A stretch of 64,000 bases of DNA from Hofstenia miamia (Eukaryota; Xenacoelomorpha; Acoela; Hofsteniidae). The stretch is taken from NCBI GenBank assembly GCA_900660155.1, contig CABFPE010000212.1, positions 1,095,009-1,159,008 on the forward strand. Reading direction: 5' to 3'. Below are positions 24,070 through 35,431 of this stretch, in pieces (the stretch's first letter is position 1; every line of letters begins with the position of its first letter). The position numbers and the translations under genes are program-made. The notes under the pieces were generated by a model. That model did not search any database, was not told the origin of the DNA, and saw nothing but the letters and a program-made list of their open reading frames with translations.

Positions 24070-24900
24070 ACCTTTTGGTGAACCATATTCAAAAGTGTTT
24101 CGTTTCCCAAACGATGCTGAAGAGAGGGATCTCTAGCTTTAAAAACTTCCACAAAAAATAAGTGTTGGAAAAATCACATCTTTGAAAAGCATTGGAAAGA
24201 AGCATATGAAACGGACATAGTCCGGGGTTTGAATTTAAGCATAAATTTAAGATGGACTGAAAAACTTGTCATCTACAAAATCATGTTAAAGGAAAAACTA
24301 CCTGTATTTCAATGGTCTGTCTCGTCATTTTCAAAAATTTACGATGTGCTGTATTTTCTAAACATTTTGCAGTCAAAATTGGCCATCTGTTGTTTTTTTG
24401 GAACTTGCAATAGGTAATCTTTATATTTTTACTATATTTTACAAAAGCATCATGGCAATGTGTTTATGATCACGTAATTGGATATTCAGCAAATAAATCT
24501 CAGTTGCTTGCTAGGACAGTTTTAGCAATTATGGTGAAGCCACTTATTGGTCGACATTTTGAGTTAAGCTTTTTGCCTATATTTGCACTGGAAGTGCAAT
24601 TTTTACATTCAGCAATTACCAATGTGATGAACATGGTACATTCATGTGGAGGAGTAGTTATTGGTTCCATTTCTGATAGCAATGCTGTTAATAGGAAGTG
24701 CATACAAAGTTATTGGGAACTAGGCCTCTTATTGAAAATCGTTTGTTTTTCCATATCCAATTTTGGAAGATGAAAGTTCTACTGCATTATTGATGCAGTA
24801 CATTTATGGAAATCTTTTCGCAACAACTGGATCACGCTTTAATGTTAAAAGGAATTTCTGGAATAACTTATTTTATTATAATTGTTGAGTTGCCGCTGAA
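24070..24900 (+). mobile_element. THAP/P-element-like transposase relic
   Basis: At 24090-24210 the translation gives KVFRFPNDAEERDL followed by a basic region, the middle of a THAP zinc finger. At 24504-24773 it gives ARTVLAIMVKPLIGRH, then FALEVQFL, VMNMVHSCGG and SISDSNAVNRKC. This order (TVLAIMVKP, HxxGG, SDSNxVNxK) is that of P-element-type transposases fused to THAP domains, where it forms part of the RNase H-fold catalytic core. The pieces are in different frames with several stops, and another frame continues with ALLMQYIYGNLF. No inverted ends were found. It is a decayed DNA transposon, not a host gene. Confidence 0.7.
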
Positions 24901-26129
24901 AAACAACAATAAAAAACAATGTTCTTTTAAAAAGTGGTTTTGAACTTGGTTGTTTTTTTCAGTTGTGTTTTTCAAAAAATTTCAGAAAAGGTTGTTAAAA
25001 CTTGTTTTGAAGATTGTCGTCTTTATCTGGTTTCCAATGTTGTAAATAAACAATCGTTGCATTTTGAGACGAGGAATTTTTGAAATTTTCGGAAATGTTT
25101 TGAAAAAAAATACTTAAAAAGACGTTTAAAACTCTTTTATATTTCTAAAAATGTCTTTCTTTCTTGCACTACTTTTGATTCAATATATTCATTCATGGTT
25201 AGACAAATGGCATACATTAATTGCACAATTTTTGCTAAAAAACCAAATTTTAGCTAATATTTTCTATTTTTTTTAATTTAATGTTTTCAGTGAATTTCAA
25301 ATTATTAGCTGCTTTTAATACGCGAATTTTGTTGATTTCGATAAAGCAGGTGGCAATTTTTACATTGATTTTTTACAGGAATCTATAATTTCCAGCAAGG
25401 CGATAACAATGAAGGCCATGACTATGAAGAATTAACTCCGGTATTGCCGAAAAATGCCATTTTTGACCAAATAATGGTAGATTTAGCGATTTTTTTTATA
25501 ATTTCGATACTTGGGGAAACAGCATTTGCATTAGTTGAAGGTGTGAAAACAGTTGTTTGCCCAAGTTGAAATTTTATTGGTTGATGCAAAAAATGGAAGC
25601 CTCTGAAGTTATACTTAATCTAAAGTTTTTGGGCTCATTTATACTCTACCAGTCCCATACAGCAGCGGTGAAATCAAGACGAATTACCTGTAGTTAAACT
25701 ACTTATTCTTTTATTATTCAAAATAGCACACATAACTTTTGCTGATTATCCATTTTCATTAAAAAGTCTGTTTACAGAGTATATTACAGCTCTATCACAA
25801 TCTTAGTTCTCTTCGTATTTCGACTTCACATTATTACTTTGAAAAATTTACTCATAAGCATGCAAAAGTCTGCTGTATTTGTACAGTAACTGTTTAACGC
25901 AGTTTCATTCTCACAGCAAAATATTTGAAAAATTGTTTAAACCTTTTTCTATCAATAGGTCTTAGATATACCGAGACATATGATATGCGGCCTAGTTTAA
26001 GTAATCTAGTTTCAGAATTGTATAGTTGTAGTATATACTTCCAGTCCGCAGTTTAAATATAACATTAGGATTTTCCATACTAAAAATCCAACCTTTGTGT
26101 TCTCTGTTTAATAGTTGTTTCGAATACAC
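24901..26129. other. mostly gene-free; one possible orphan exon
   Basis: A candidate exon at 25379-25476 lies between TTTTTTACAG and ATG|GTAG and reads IYNFQQGDNNEGHDYEELTP... It has plausible splice sites and composition. Its entry phase does not join the NuSAP end at 22374, so it may belong to an unrecognised gene or be chance. Nothing else was seen. Confidence 0.3.
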
Positions 26130-26567
26130 TTATAAATATGAATCGGATTCTTTTAAATTTATATCAACTGGATATTGGCGTAACCAAGGCTTCCTCTTTT
26201 CACATTGAAGAATATCAATGCAAGTCTGATTTTGGCTGTCCTTGTCTATGAACAGGTAAATGCATTTGCTACCAATGCAATGTATTGACTGAACTATTTG
26301 TTCAGTAATAAATGTTGAATCTAGAAAGTCAATTGGGTACACCTTAATAACACTTTTTGTACCTCCAAACAAGGTGGTTGCCCCATTGTCGACGTCCACG
26401 TGAATTATATCCATAATTGCTTTCACGCCATTGCTGCTGTTGCTGATAACCGAATCTTCATTGCGTTTGGGGGATGCCACTGATTCAAAGATCGAGGAGT
26501 TCCAAGTTACGGACCGTTTTTTTTGGTTGCATCCCAACTGTAATGTGCTGCAGATAGAAGTGTTCAT
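26130..26567 (-). CDS. 145-residue protein, possible P/THAP-type transposase fragment
   Basis: An uninterrupted frame starts at the ATG at 26567. A polar N-terminal third (Ser/Asn rich, KKRSVTW) is followed by VIKVYPIDFLDSTFITEQIV, then IHCIGSKCIYLFIDKDSQNQ and CIDIL. The pattern of a strand, a helix, then Gly-x-x-[hydrophobic strand]-Asp-x-x-x-Gln/Asn resembles the second catalytic-Asp block of P-element transposases. The likeness is weak and there is no THAP finger in front. It may be an independent relic of the same class as 24070-24900, or an unknown host gene. It lies just beyond the 3' side of the hepadnavirus-like fossil but has a different character. Confidence 0.35.
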   Translation of the reverse strand: MNTSICSTLQLGCNQKKRSVTWNSSIFESVASPKRNEDSVISNSSNGVKAIMDIIHVDVDNGATTLFGGTKSVIKVYPIDFLDSTFITEQIVQSIHCIGSKCIYLFIDKDSQNQTCIDILQCEKRKPWLRQYPVDINLKESDSYL

Positions 26568-26753
26568 ACACAGTATGAGATGAGTCTGCGATTATCCGAT
26601 GCGAATGTGGCAGTCTGACAAGAATGATCGGAATAGTTCAAGTTCTCTGCGATCTCTGGGCGGCGCCATTCTTCTGCTGTTGAGAGTGATGGAAGAGTAA
26701 AACATCCACAAATAAAAGAAACGAAATATGTTTTATTCTCTTTCCTAGCGTAT

Positions 26754-26773
26754 CACAAATCAAAATGGTACTG
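26754..26773. repeat. 20-base direct repeat, left copy
   Basis: CACAAATCAAAATGGTACTG occurs here and, identically, at 29173-29192. The two copies bracket the hepadnavirus-like fossil and the adjoining LINE tail. Confidence 0.9.
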
Positions 26774-26889
26774 ATCTGCCCCTGCGTTTCTATTTATATA
26801 CTTTGCAAATTGAAATGCCATTTGGAGCACAGAGGAAATAATACAATCATCAAAATATACAACGTCATCATAAAATAAAGCACGTGAGA

Positions 26890-28580
26890 GTCACATCTGC
26901 TTCGTTACTTTCTGAAGCAATCCATTGGATTTTTTACCCATAATAAAATGTTACATGCTTGTGCGATATTCGTCGGTAAAACTGAGGAGGTAAGGTTATA
27001 TTTTTTGGCTGATTCAAAAATAGCTGAAGAATCCGTATAAATTATAGTATCCGTGGTAGCTTCTACTAATGCCGTATAAAAAATTAAGAGCTGTGGGCAA
27101 TAAACGAAAGTCGATTGCCATAGAATCTTTGTTATTTTCCATATATAGTCCTCCATAAAGATCACTAGTTTCTGAATAAATAATCGTAGAAAAATTTTTA
27201 CTAGCATTATTCCAATAGAGTTTTTTGGGTGATATTAAATAGAACAGTTGAATTGCCAATAAATTGTAAACTTCTTTGTCTTGAATATCGTTAATAAGCT
27301 GCTTGATTAAGCCCCATTGTCCTACTAAAGGCCAAGCATGACAGACGTGTCCTAACCATATGTTTTTTTTAGGGGTAATTCTCGTGGTAAATTCGTAATG
27401 AGCTGCTCTAAGATAATTTTCTTCTCTTTTGTAAAAGTGACTTACAATTCCATTGCATTAATTGAGAAACCTAAAGCTTCAAAAATTCGTTTTGGCTAAT
27501 AACGTAATATGTTCCATAATTAAATCCAAAGGTTTGTGCGGAAAAACTAGATTGTCTATGTGTGACCATGCTATCGTGCAGAATTTTTTATAGGCATAAG
27601 ACAGTTTGTGAACATTTGACATAAGAAAAGTGCTATTGTGATTTCCATTGGTAATTTACGAAAACGAAATCTACGTCCTAAAGGATCTAGAAATACTGTT
27701 TTGAATCTCTCATGAAGTGGCAAGTCTATGATAAAACGCTGAGTGTAGGTCAAGTTGTATGGAAATATCTGTTGTACAAGGTTCTTTAAAAACAATTACT
27801 TTTGCAAAGGAAGGAAGATAAAATTTTGGAGCTGAGCATAAATTCGTAAGCGGACTGTAGTCTAATAAGGCGTTGACTTGAGCAATTAAATGAGAGTTTG
27901 TAATAGGATCAAAAACATATGCCCTTTTCTTAACAAAAGGTTTCAATCTATCCAGCGGAATGTAAGGTTTTCCAAAAAGTGAAGGCGGTCTGGTACTTGT
28001 ATTTTCTTATAAAACTTTCCAATTTAAATTAATTTCCGGTAAAGAATAACTGGGCTTCATGTTAGGATATAAGGTAGAAACTAAAGAACTGATTTGTTGA
28101 AACTCCCAATCGCTAACAGGGCAATCACTAGTAAATTCAAAATTTTCATCATTTTGCAAGGCGTTTTCCTTATTTTCTATATTATCTGAAACATCTAATT
28201 TATTATCAAAACCGAACTCGCTAAGAAGCTGTCTAATGCGTAAGTTTATCATGGTATGTGGTAAATGGGCAATAGCCGTGTCATAATTTAAAAACGTTGT
28301 TGAACTGAAATCAGAAGATTAGCTGCTAAATTTGTCATACGAAGTAACATTGATAAATCTATTATTTCTCCTTCTAAATAAGGTTTTTCATAAACTTCAC
28401 TACGTAATAAATTTTCAATGGAATCCAACTGAGGTAAAAAGAGCGTTGCATTAATATCAAAAGAACGTGAATTTTCATTATCAAAAACTGAGGCAAAACT
28501 ATGTGAGACAGTGTCTATATGTAGTGTAGATATATTATAATTAGTAAGAGTTACCGTATAAATGAGATGGTGACTAAATG
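26890..28580 (-). mobile_element. hepadnavirus-like polymerase fossil
   Basis: Reading 5' to 3' on the minus strand, translated blocks fall in the order of a hepadnaviral polymerase. First (28.5-27.9 kb) comes a terminal-protein-like region with PYIPLDRLKPF, compared with YLPLDKGIKPY in hepatitis B virus. Next (27.95-27.5 kb) is a reverse-transcriptase region with LDLHSAFYH and FRFRKLPM followed by FLCQMFTN, compared with LDLSAAFYH and FRKIPM...FLLAQFTS. Then comes a connecting stretch, and last (27.2-26.9 kb) an RNase H-like region with IIYTDSSAIF and a later CNILLW. AFYH and FRK[LI]PM favour hepadna- and nackednaviruses over DIRS or gypsy RTs. The copy is broken, with at least four or five interruptions, so it is old and not expressed as a polymerase. 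No core or surface gene and no LTR was recognised. Its 5' side meets a LINE tail. A DIRS-like or other divergent retroelement is the main alternative. Confidence 0.65.
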
Positions 28581-29075
28581 TAGTAAGAGGCTGCATTTCA
28601 TCCATTTGTTAAAGCCCCGTGGGCTACCAGTGAATGATTTATGCCAAATATTCTTTGCGTTAATACGATCCACACTTGAATATTGTGCTCCTGTATGGCA
28701 CCATGCTCTCACAATGGCTCAACGTGACAAACTGGAAAGTATACAATGACGTGCTTTTCGCATTATCCTTTCTGGAGAATCATATGAATATGCAAGTGAG
28801 AAACTCAATTGCGATACTCTGGTCAATAGGCGCGAGTTATTTGGTTCCACCCACTCGTTCACTAGAATACGACTTATGTGAACCAAGACGCTTCGAAGTT
28901 CTCTCGAAAACAGCGTGAAAGCAGGAATCATTCGCATATGACGAAATCCAAAGTTCCTTCATAATGAATTATAAGTAAACTTTTTCATGTATTGTATCTG
29001 TTTTTATCCCTTTTCACTATTATCCAACCAAAGGATTGCAAGTTGTAATAAATTTTCTCTCTCTATCATTGAAAA
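28572..29075 (+). mobile_element. LINE 3' end, 5'-truncated
   Basis: The plus strand encodes CSKRLHFIHLLKPRGLPVND, then STLEYCAPVWHHALT and a one-frame shift later RRFEVLSKT, close to the C-terminus of the LINE at 44384-48745 (KKATKRLFFLKSIKRSGLPG, SVLEYCAPVWHYGLT). An AT-rich 3' UTR follows. The truncated 5' side meets the hepadnavirus-like fossil tail to tail, with no gap. Frameshifts at about 28750 (after KLESIQ) and later show decay. Confidence 0.8.
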
Positions 29076-29536
29076 AGATCCAAATAAGATTTCTAATAGA
29101 TTCTCCTCCTGAGTCTACCACATATCATGAAGTGGTGTGCTACTGATTAGAGGAAGTTGGTGGCTGGCTGAGCACAAATCAAAATGGTACTGGGTGAGCA
29201 GGTTATCAGGTTGATCTATCGATTTTCCAAAAAAATGATAAACCACGCTAAAGTAAACAGGGTTTCACATAAAATTCATCATATATAAAAAAGGAGCACT
29301 GAAAACGAACAGGTGTTTTATGATGGCACACTCTAAAAATTTCCAATCAATAGCATTTGTTAGTGCTGTAGGGAACGAATCATTCCCAAACCAACAAAAT
29401 TTAGAAAATGTTCATTACAATTTCGAAAAAAAAATAAAACTAAATGCGTCAATCAAATCATATATATTGTACTTTCAAGTCTTCGTAAACCTCGCGTCTT
29501 TTTATGTATTAAGTAACTCACACTGTCTTTGTAAAT
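29076..29536. other. gene-free gap between two LINEs
   Basis: Apart from the right 20-base direct repeat, nothing was recognised. Confidence 0.5.
29173..29192. repeat. 20-base direct repeat, right copy
   Basis: Exact copy of 26754-26773. It may be a long target duplication from one composite insertion or an old repeat shared by both flanks. Confidence 0.9.
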
Positions 29537-31730
29537 AATAATAATAATAATAATGAATGACTTTATTTAGTCGCTGAAGGCATAGTCAAGTTTTACGACA
29601 GCGAGGACAGTCACAGGAGATGAAATAGGAGTAGATGGAAAAGTAGGTGAAGTTGGAGAAGGGCTCAGCAAACAGGAAAGACATCAAAGATTTCTAGAAC
29701 CTCGTCGGCGGGGAAAAAAATCAATGGATGTTGGAGGCTTGAGAGTCAAGATGTAATTAGCAGCAGTACAAGCACGATTGAAAAACGAGTGAAGGGTGCG
29801 ATGTTTCTTGGGACGATGAATGGAGAAAGTGACAACATCATCAGAGCGAGTAGATCGGGGAATTAGAGAACGTAATGAAATCAAAATGATCAAGAGTGAG
29901 CAAGCGATTGAACAGAAGATCACAGGCATGGAAGTAGAGTGACAGCGGGAGAGTGGAGAATTTGAGAAGAGCATATTTGTATGGCAAGGAAGAGATCCAT
30001 TTGAAGGCACGCTTCTAGAAACGTTCCATAGAGTGGAACAAGGAACGAGAAGGCCACCAACAGGGAGAAGAATGGCGCGAGGAATGGACTTGAACAAAGA
30101 GAGTTTCACAGCAGCTGTGGAATTAAAGGGAACATTGCGGAATAGGGCAAAGAGTGAGGAATTAGCTTTGCGGAGGCGAAAGGACCAGACCAATTAAAGT
30201 TAGCAGCAATTTGAACTCCATGATGAGTATGATGAGGAGAAAAATTCACAGGAAGAGGAAGATACAGAAAAGGTAATACCACATGTCTTGGTTAGACTAA
30301 AATAAAGATGGTTAACGGAAGACCAATTGGCCAAAAGTTCAAGATCAGAGGCAATATTGGAGGCAAAAGAACTACCAAAGTTGAAAATCGCAGTGTCATA
30401 AACGTACAGTTGAGGATGAGTTGAGGACAGGTTGAGGAAGTTAATTGATAGCAATGAGGAAGAAGAGAACAGCAAACACAGAACCTTGAGGAGCACCACT
30501 AGACACAAAAGCAGGAGAGGAAATAGCCGAGTTGATTTTAACACACTGACGACGATTGGAGAGGTAAGACTGGAAGAGTTCGATGAAATCAGCATCAAAG
30601 TCAAATAAACGTAGTTTGTCAAGAAGAATAGAATGTGGGAGTCGATCAAAAGCTTTAGAAATGTCAAGAAAGATAATGCAACCAGGATTATTACGATCAG
30701 AGTGGAAATAGCAGTTTTCAATCAAATTGAGCAAGGTAGTGATGGTAGAACGACCTGGAAGGTTATCATGCTGAGAAGAGATGAGGTGACGAACTTTAGG
30801 GGAAACATAATGAAAGAGAAGGCGCTCAAAGATGATTGACAGCCGAGAAAGAATAGCTATAGAACGATAAGTAGTGACTTGAGAGGAGAGAAGCTGATTG
30901 GATTTTAGCAGTGGAGAGATCCAAGATGTTTTCCAGCAAGGCGGAAAACGCTTAGAGGAACAAATGTAAGAGAAGAGATGCTTTAAATGGATGGAAAGAG
31001 TTGAGGAAGTTTCGTGAATGACAAAGGATGGGATGCCGCCAGGATAGCAGGGACCAGACAACTTGCACGACTTAAGCATGAGGGAAATATCATGGGCGTT
31101 GAAGACGATGTCACATAGGCGAATCAGTGGGGAGGTGGCAGGTGACCAGGGCAGAGCGAGAGAGGATCAGAGAAATTCGAGGCAAAATAGGCATTGAAAA
31201 GGTCAGCCTTCTCCAGATCCGAGTGGGCAGAAAAATGGTTCCAATTCAAGCTGGGGAGTTCAGGTTTGGAATGCAAGGAACTCAAAAAAGAGAAAGAGTC
31301 TGGAAGAGATCCAGACGAAAAGCTGGACAGCACAGAGATTTTGTCGAGTTCCATGAAGTTGATGACGTCTTCTGTGAGAGAAGAAAGCTTCGAAGAGGCA
31401 GAAGGACCGTAACTGCGTTTGAAAGATTCAAGTTTATTCAGAGAGTGTACAGTAAGAGATGAGAAGTAAAAAGGGAGAGAAATACGTTTTTTCCGACGAC
31501 GGGGAACAAAGGATGAAATAACTTGAAGGAAGGTGTACCAGTCATCAGCAGAGAAAGAGTCATTAAAAATGGGGAATGAGGAAGAGAGAGCAACATTAAG
31601 AGAAACAAAGTCACTGTTAGATTGAGCGTATTGAGGAGTGGCAGGACAAGTAGATGGGGTAATAGTTGACAAACAGGCTGAAGTGAACAAAGGAGTGATC
31701 AGACAGAATCTACTATTTTGCAAAAGATAA
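29537..31730 (-). mobile_element. LINE, 5'-truncated, with RT domain
   Basis: This is the longest copy of its family here. From 5' to 3' on the minus strand there is a linker (SADDWYTFLQVISSFVPRRR...), then the finger region (WKTSWISPLLKS, YRSIAILSRLSIIFERL), palm block A (FLDISKAFDRLPHSILLDKL), block B (SSGAPQGSVFAVLFFLIAIN) and, in a shifted frame, block C (VYDTAIF, normally YADD), then C-terminal sequence with RSLIPRSTRSDDVVTF. The 3' end carries a (TTA)n tail (29537-29554). The endonuclease is missing. Frames change several times, so it is inactive. A partial copy lies at 16159-17283. RT character fits the Jockey/CR1 group. Confidence 0.85.
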
Positions 31731-33723
31731 TCAAATTGATTCTCATCATTTTAATCATATTGTTAGATAATGAAGAACACTTCCAATTCACTCCCTGAAT
31801 TTAATTCCTAAATGTTAGTAAAGTAACTAGAAACGAAATCCAACATGAATGTGTTGAAAAATATACATTTAGTAATAGTTCATAACTATACCATATGGCA
31901 AAATCAAAAGTGATTCCGTGTACCTCAGAATAGATTACAATTCATAAGGCAATGTTTATTGAAATTAGTAAAGTAAACTAACCTTAATATGAAATGGATT
32001 CTTAAGATGCTAAGTTTTGTAATAAACTTCAATAAAAATATTGTCGTTAGAGAGAAATATTTACCATTCGAAAACAGATCCAGTTCGTTTGCTAGAAGAT
32101 AGGAAAATGCATCGAAATGGAAAGCGAAAAAATGTAAGGAGATCACTTAAGAATCAGGATGTGAGTTCCTTGTTTCTCTAGATTACGTAGACATAGTTTT
32201 GAGCTTGAAACATGTTTAGTTTGTGGAATGCATTTTCCTGTACGCATTGTAGTTTTCGGAGGCCAATGGTCGCAACAAATTCCATAAATCTTGGTGATTT
32301 TCTCATGTAATACAGCGTCGTGGCTAGAATTTTTTCATAGTGGCTCAAAAAAGATCCAGCTAATTATTAAAATAATTCATGCACCTAATTTTTTTAAATT
32401 TTTTTTATGAGCAACATAAAACACACGTTTTATACAAATTTAATTCTTCTCTTGACTGAACGCATCTATTTTGTGTTTGGGAATTGATGATACCATTAGC
32501 GAGACCATCTGACGTCACTCATAGTTGTCCGCAGATCGTTCTTTATTAGATGCAACTTTGAAATACTTCACTGGGAAGTTACTGATGTGGCAGGAAATGT
32601 TTGTATATTTCTTAAGTTTCACAATTTCTGGAAGACTTCCATCAATATCTTGGTGTTTGGCGTGCTTTCTCATCTTCACTTCTGCTGATGACTGGAGAAC
32701 GCTAAACAATTCGCTCATTTGTTGAATTGTATTTAAAGATGCTGTGTTATTTTTAATTACGTCAGAAATTATCAGAAATTGGATAATCAACAAAACGCAT
32801 TTTGAATGAAAAGACCGTCTAGATATGTTAGCAAAAAAGACGCATGATAATACTCAATTGGGAAATAATTTGGAGAATTTGGCCGGAATGCTGAACGTTT
32901 TGACTGCCGTGGTATACATAACCCATCTTGCTCAGCAGTGCTACACGCAAATTCATATATTTGCTTACATATTCTTAATTTAATCTATCTTGCTTGAGAG
33001 AAGAGAAAGCACCACATGCCCAAGATGCTTTGGTGTAGAGCGAGCAACCAATCTAAAAATCGACTGTCCTTCAACCATTTACTTAATTGTCTATCTCCAT
33101 ATGATTTGCTAGATGTGCTTAAGTTTTCGATTTAAATGGTTGGCTAAGTAACTGTTAGGTGTTAGTGTAATTTCCTCATTTTCTGCAGAATTTTATATAT
33201 TGCCATTGGTCAAATGACTACAAGTTTTTTTTCATTTTTGATAATGGTTGAAAATAATGTTCGATATTCTTTATGTAATCTAAAAAAGAAATATTCAAAT
33301 TTTTGCTAATTTTGGAAATTTTTCAGTTTTTTTTTGTTTTGAGGTTTGGTGTACTCAAGGTATGTGCGCATGACCCCCTGAGCCACGACGGGTTAAGCAG
33401 ATCTTGTTCAGAACTATTTTATTTGACTTGCTTGTCGACTAGTGTTTCCAATTGCTCAAAAGTTTGACGACTTCTATATTTAATCGATGGCTCGCACAAC
33501 CTACAAGAGGGAGATTCTGCTTATCTGCAATGGGTTTATTCATCGAACAATTGTCACCTACCTACAGGCTTTGACGATATCAACATTGCAAATCGAAACT
33601 TATTTTTCAATAAATTTAATAATTTCTACAATTAGCTATTAATTTTTGAAATTTCATATTCAGAATTCTTGGCTGTTTTAACAGCAATCTTGCTACGCAG
33701 TACATGCAGTAGTGCAGTACTCT
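31731..33723. other. no recognised gene
   Basis: AT-rich sequence. A 92-codon minus-strand frame at 32515-32793 (MLIIQFLIISDVIKNN...) has no domain I know. It may be part of the hAT relic next door but shows none of its motifs. Confidence 0.45.
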
Positions 33724-34330
33724 TCATTTAAGGGTAACCTTCCTTGAAGGGCCTTCAAGGTAAAATTTTGGCGATAGCAATGCGATATACTGTAAGAAAA
33801 ATATTGGTGATATAGATATGTTGCCAAAGCCTGCACCTACCAGATAGATCACTTGAGCGAGGCTAGCATTGAAAATGTCATGCAGCATGCTTACCAGCGA
33901 TTCTATGTGACTATTCGAACCAAGATCGGCTTCGTCCTGCAGAGGCGAAAATGAAAACAGTGGGCAACAAAACGTGTTATTTTTCGCATAACAAGCATAT
34001 ACTGCTACATAATGCGTAGTTCCTTCCGACCAGCCATCAAACATAAGCCCAAATTTGCTTGCCAAATCGTTTGCTATTTTCTTCTCCGTTTCCTGTGTGA
34101 CCAAATTCATATACTTTATCAACAACTCGACTGATATAGGCTTCAAATTGGTGTATTTCTTAACCAATTGCTTTTCACAAAAGGAAAATTCACGACTCTC
34201 TGCAATAGTCCATTGAAGCCAGGTATATATGCATTTCAGATTTGTAATTGGGATGCATCGTATGGATATGTGACATTAAATTTGCGTAACGCCATCTGCG
34301 TTCAACATTCAGCAATTATTTGAGCAATTG
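33724..34330 (-). mobile_element. hAT transposase relic
   Basis: A 147-residue frame contains KKIANDLASKFGLMFDGWSEGTTHYVAVYACY, then CPLFSFSPLQDEADLGSNSH and VIYLVGAGFGN. The block [FL]-x-FDGWSEGTTHYVA followed by LxxFSPLxDExDL is the start of the catalytic RNase H domain (first Asp in FDGW) of hAT transposases found in many invertebrates and oomycetes. The expected VGDNCSTN appears as VGAGFGN, so the second catalytic Asp is lost. Sequence above 34167 in the same frame (SREFSFCEKQLVKKYT) continues the protein 5'. The C-terminal dimerisation domain is absent. It is a broken copy. Confidence 0.75.
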
Positions 34331-35431
34331 CTGATTTGTTTACTCAGTTGTGAAACCAATTAAGATAAGAAGCCCCATTGGAGGAATTCAAATTATTTCA
34401 AAATTATCCTATCACTATGCTTGCTTTAATTGGTTTAGCAACGAATGTCGCATCGTTTGCGCGCATCCTTAATTGCCCATGGTTTTGAAGGATTAGTGAG
34501 GAGGGCTTTGATTTGTCTCGTGCTTTGATTTGATGAGGTAAGCAGTTTTTTTCTTTTGAGTAAAGCTAAACACTGGGCGGGAATAAGCTACTACAAGACG
34601 ACACGTTACAATAATTGTCAATATTTTTTCTTCAACAATAAATGATTGCAATAATTTTTCGCTGAACAATACAATTATTGCAACAATATTATTGACAATT
34701 ATTGTATTCTCAATACAATGAACGGAAAGCCTGTTGTTATGTAATCCAAAGTTTACTATAATGACTGCCAGTGAATATTTAATTTTTTCAATATATTTCA
34801 ATTCAAATGGCAATTAGAAAAGTTTTAGATACATGAACATAAAAATAACTACATAATGTCTCAGCTAGCCGAATGAGTCATTATTAAGACTAACTAAGAA
34901 AGTAGTCTTCGGCATTAGTAAACTAAGCCCTGTGCTTCACAGCTCTTTTCTAGCAGTGGAGTCACCTTTGCAATGCACTTTTTTTATAAGAACAATGAGA
35001 CTCAAAAATGCCAAAAAATAAGAACAATTTAAGAACAGTAGTGACGCTGAAAGTATTTAAAAAGTAGTTTTTTTGTTTTGATTTTTTCGATGAATAGTAA
35101 CAAAAGATACTTATTTACAGTTCCAAAAGTTTAAAATACTAAACGTAAGAGAATCAAACAAAAGGCTTTTCGTGTTGCATACGTACTTAATGCTCAGAAT
35201 GAAATGAAAAAAATTCGAAAGTTCCTGTGAAAAATATCCTTTTTCTGAGCTGCACAAAAATAAACCAATGTGTAAAAAAGATGAACTGTAAGAAGATGAA
35301 GAAGATAAACCTAGTATTGAAACATAAAACCAAGAACCTCAAGACACATAAAACATAGAATATATCAGTAAATTCTACAATATTGTACTAAAATGCTTCG
35401 ATAAAAGAAATAGTTTACAGTAAAATCAAGT
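34331..35431. other. gene-free stretch
   Basis: A cluster of CAATAATT words at 34600-34710 forms short complementary stretches (ACAATTATTGCAACAATATT region). No gene or transposon terminus was found. Confidence 0.5.

Noticed and set aside
25379-25476. Possible ninth NuSAP exon
   Set aside because: Entry phase is incompatible with the donor at 22374 and the sequence does not resemble the NuSAP C-terminus; kept only as an orphan candidate.
31127-31462. Charged plus-strand frame (RERIREIRGK...)
   Set aside because: Antisense shadow of the Ser/Leu-rich LINE coding sequence.
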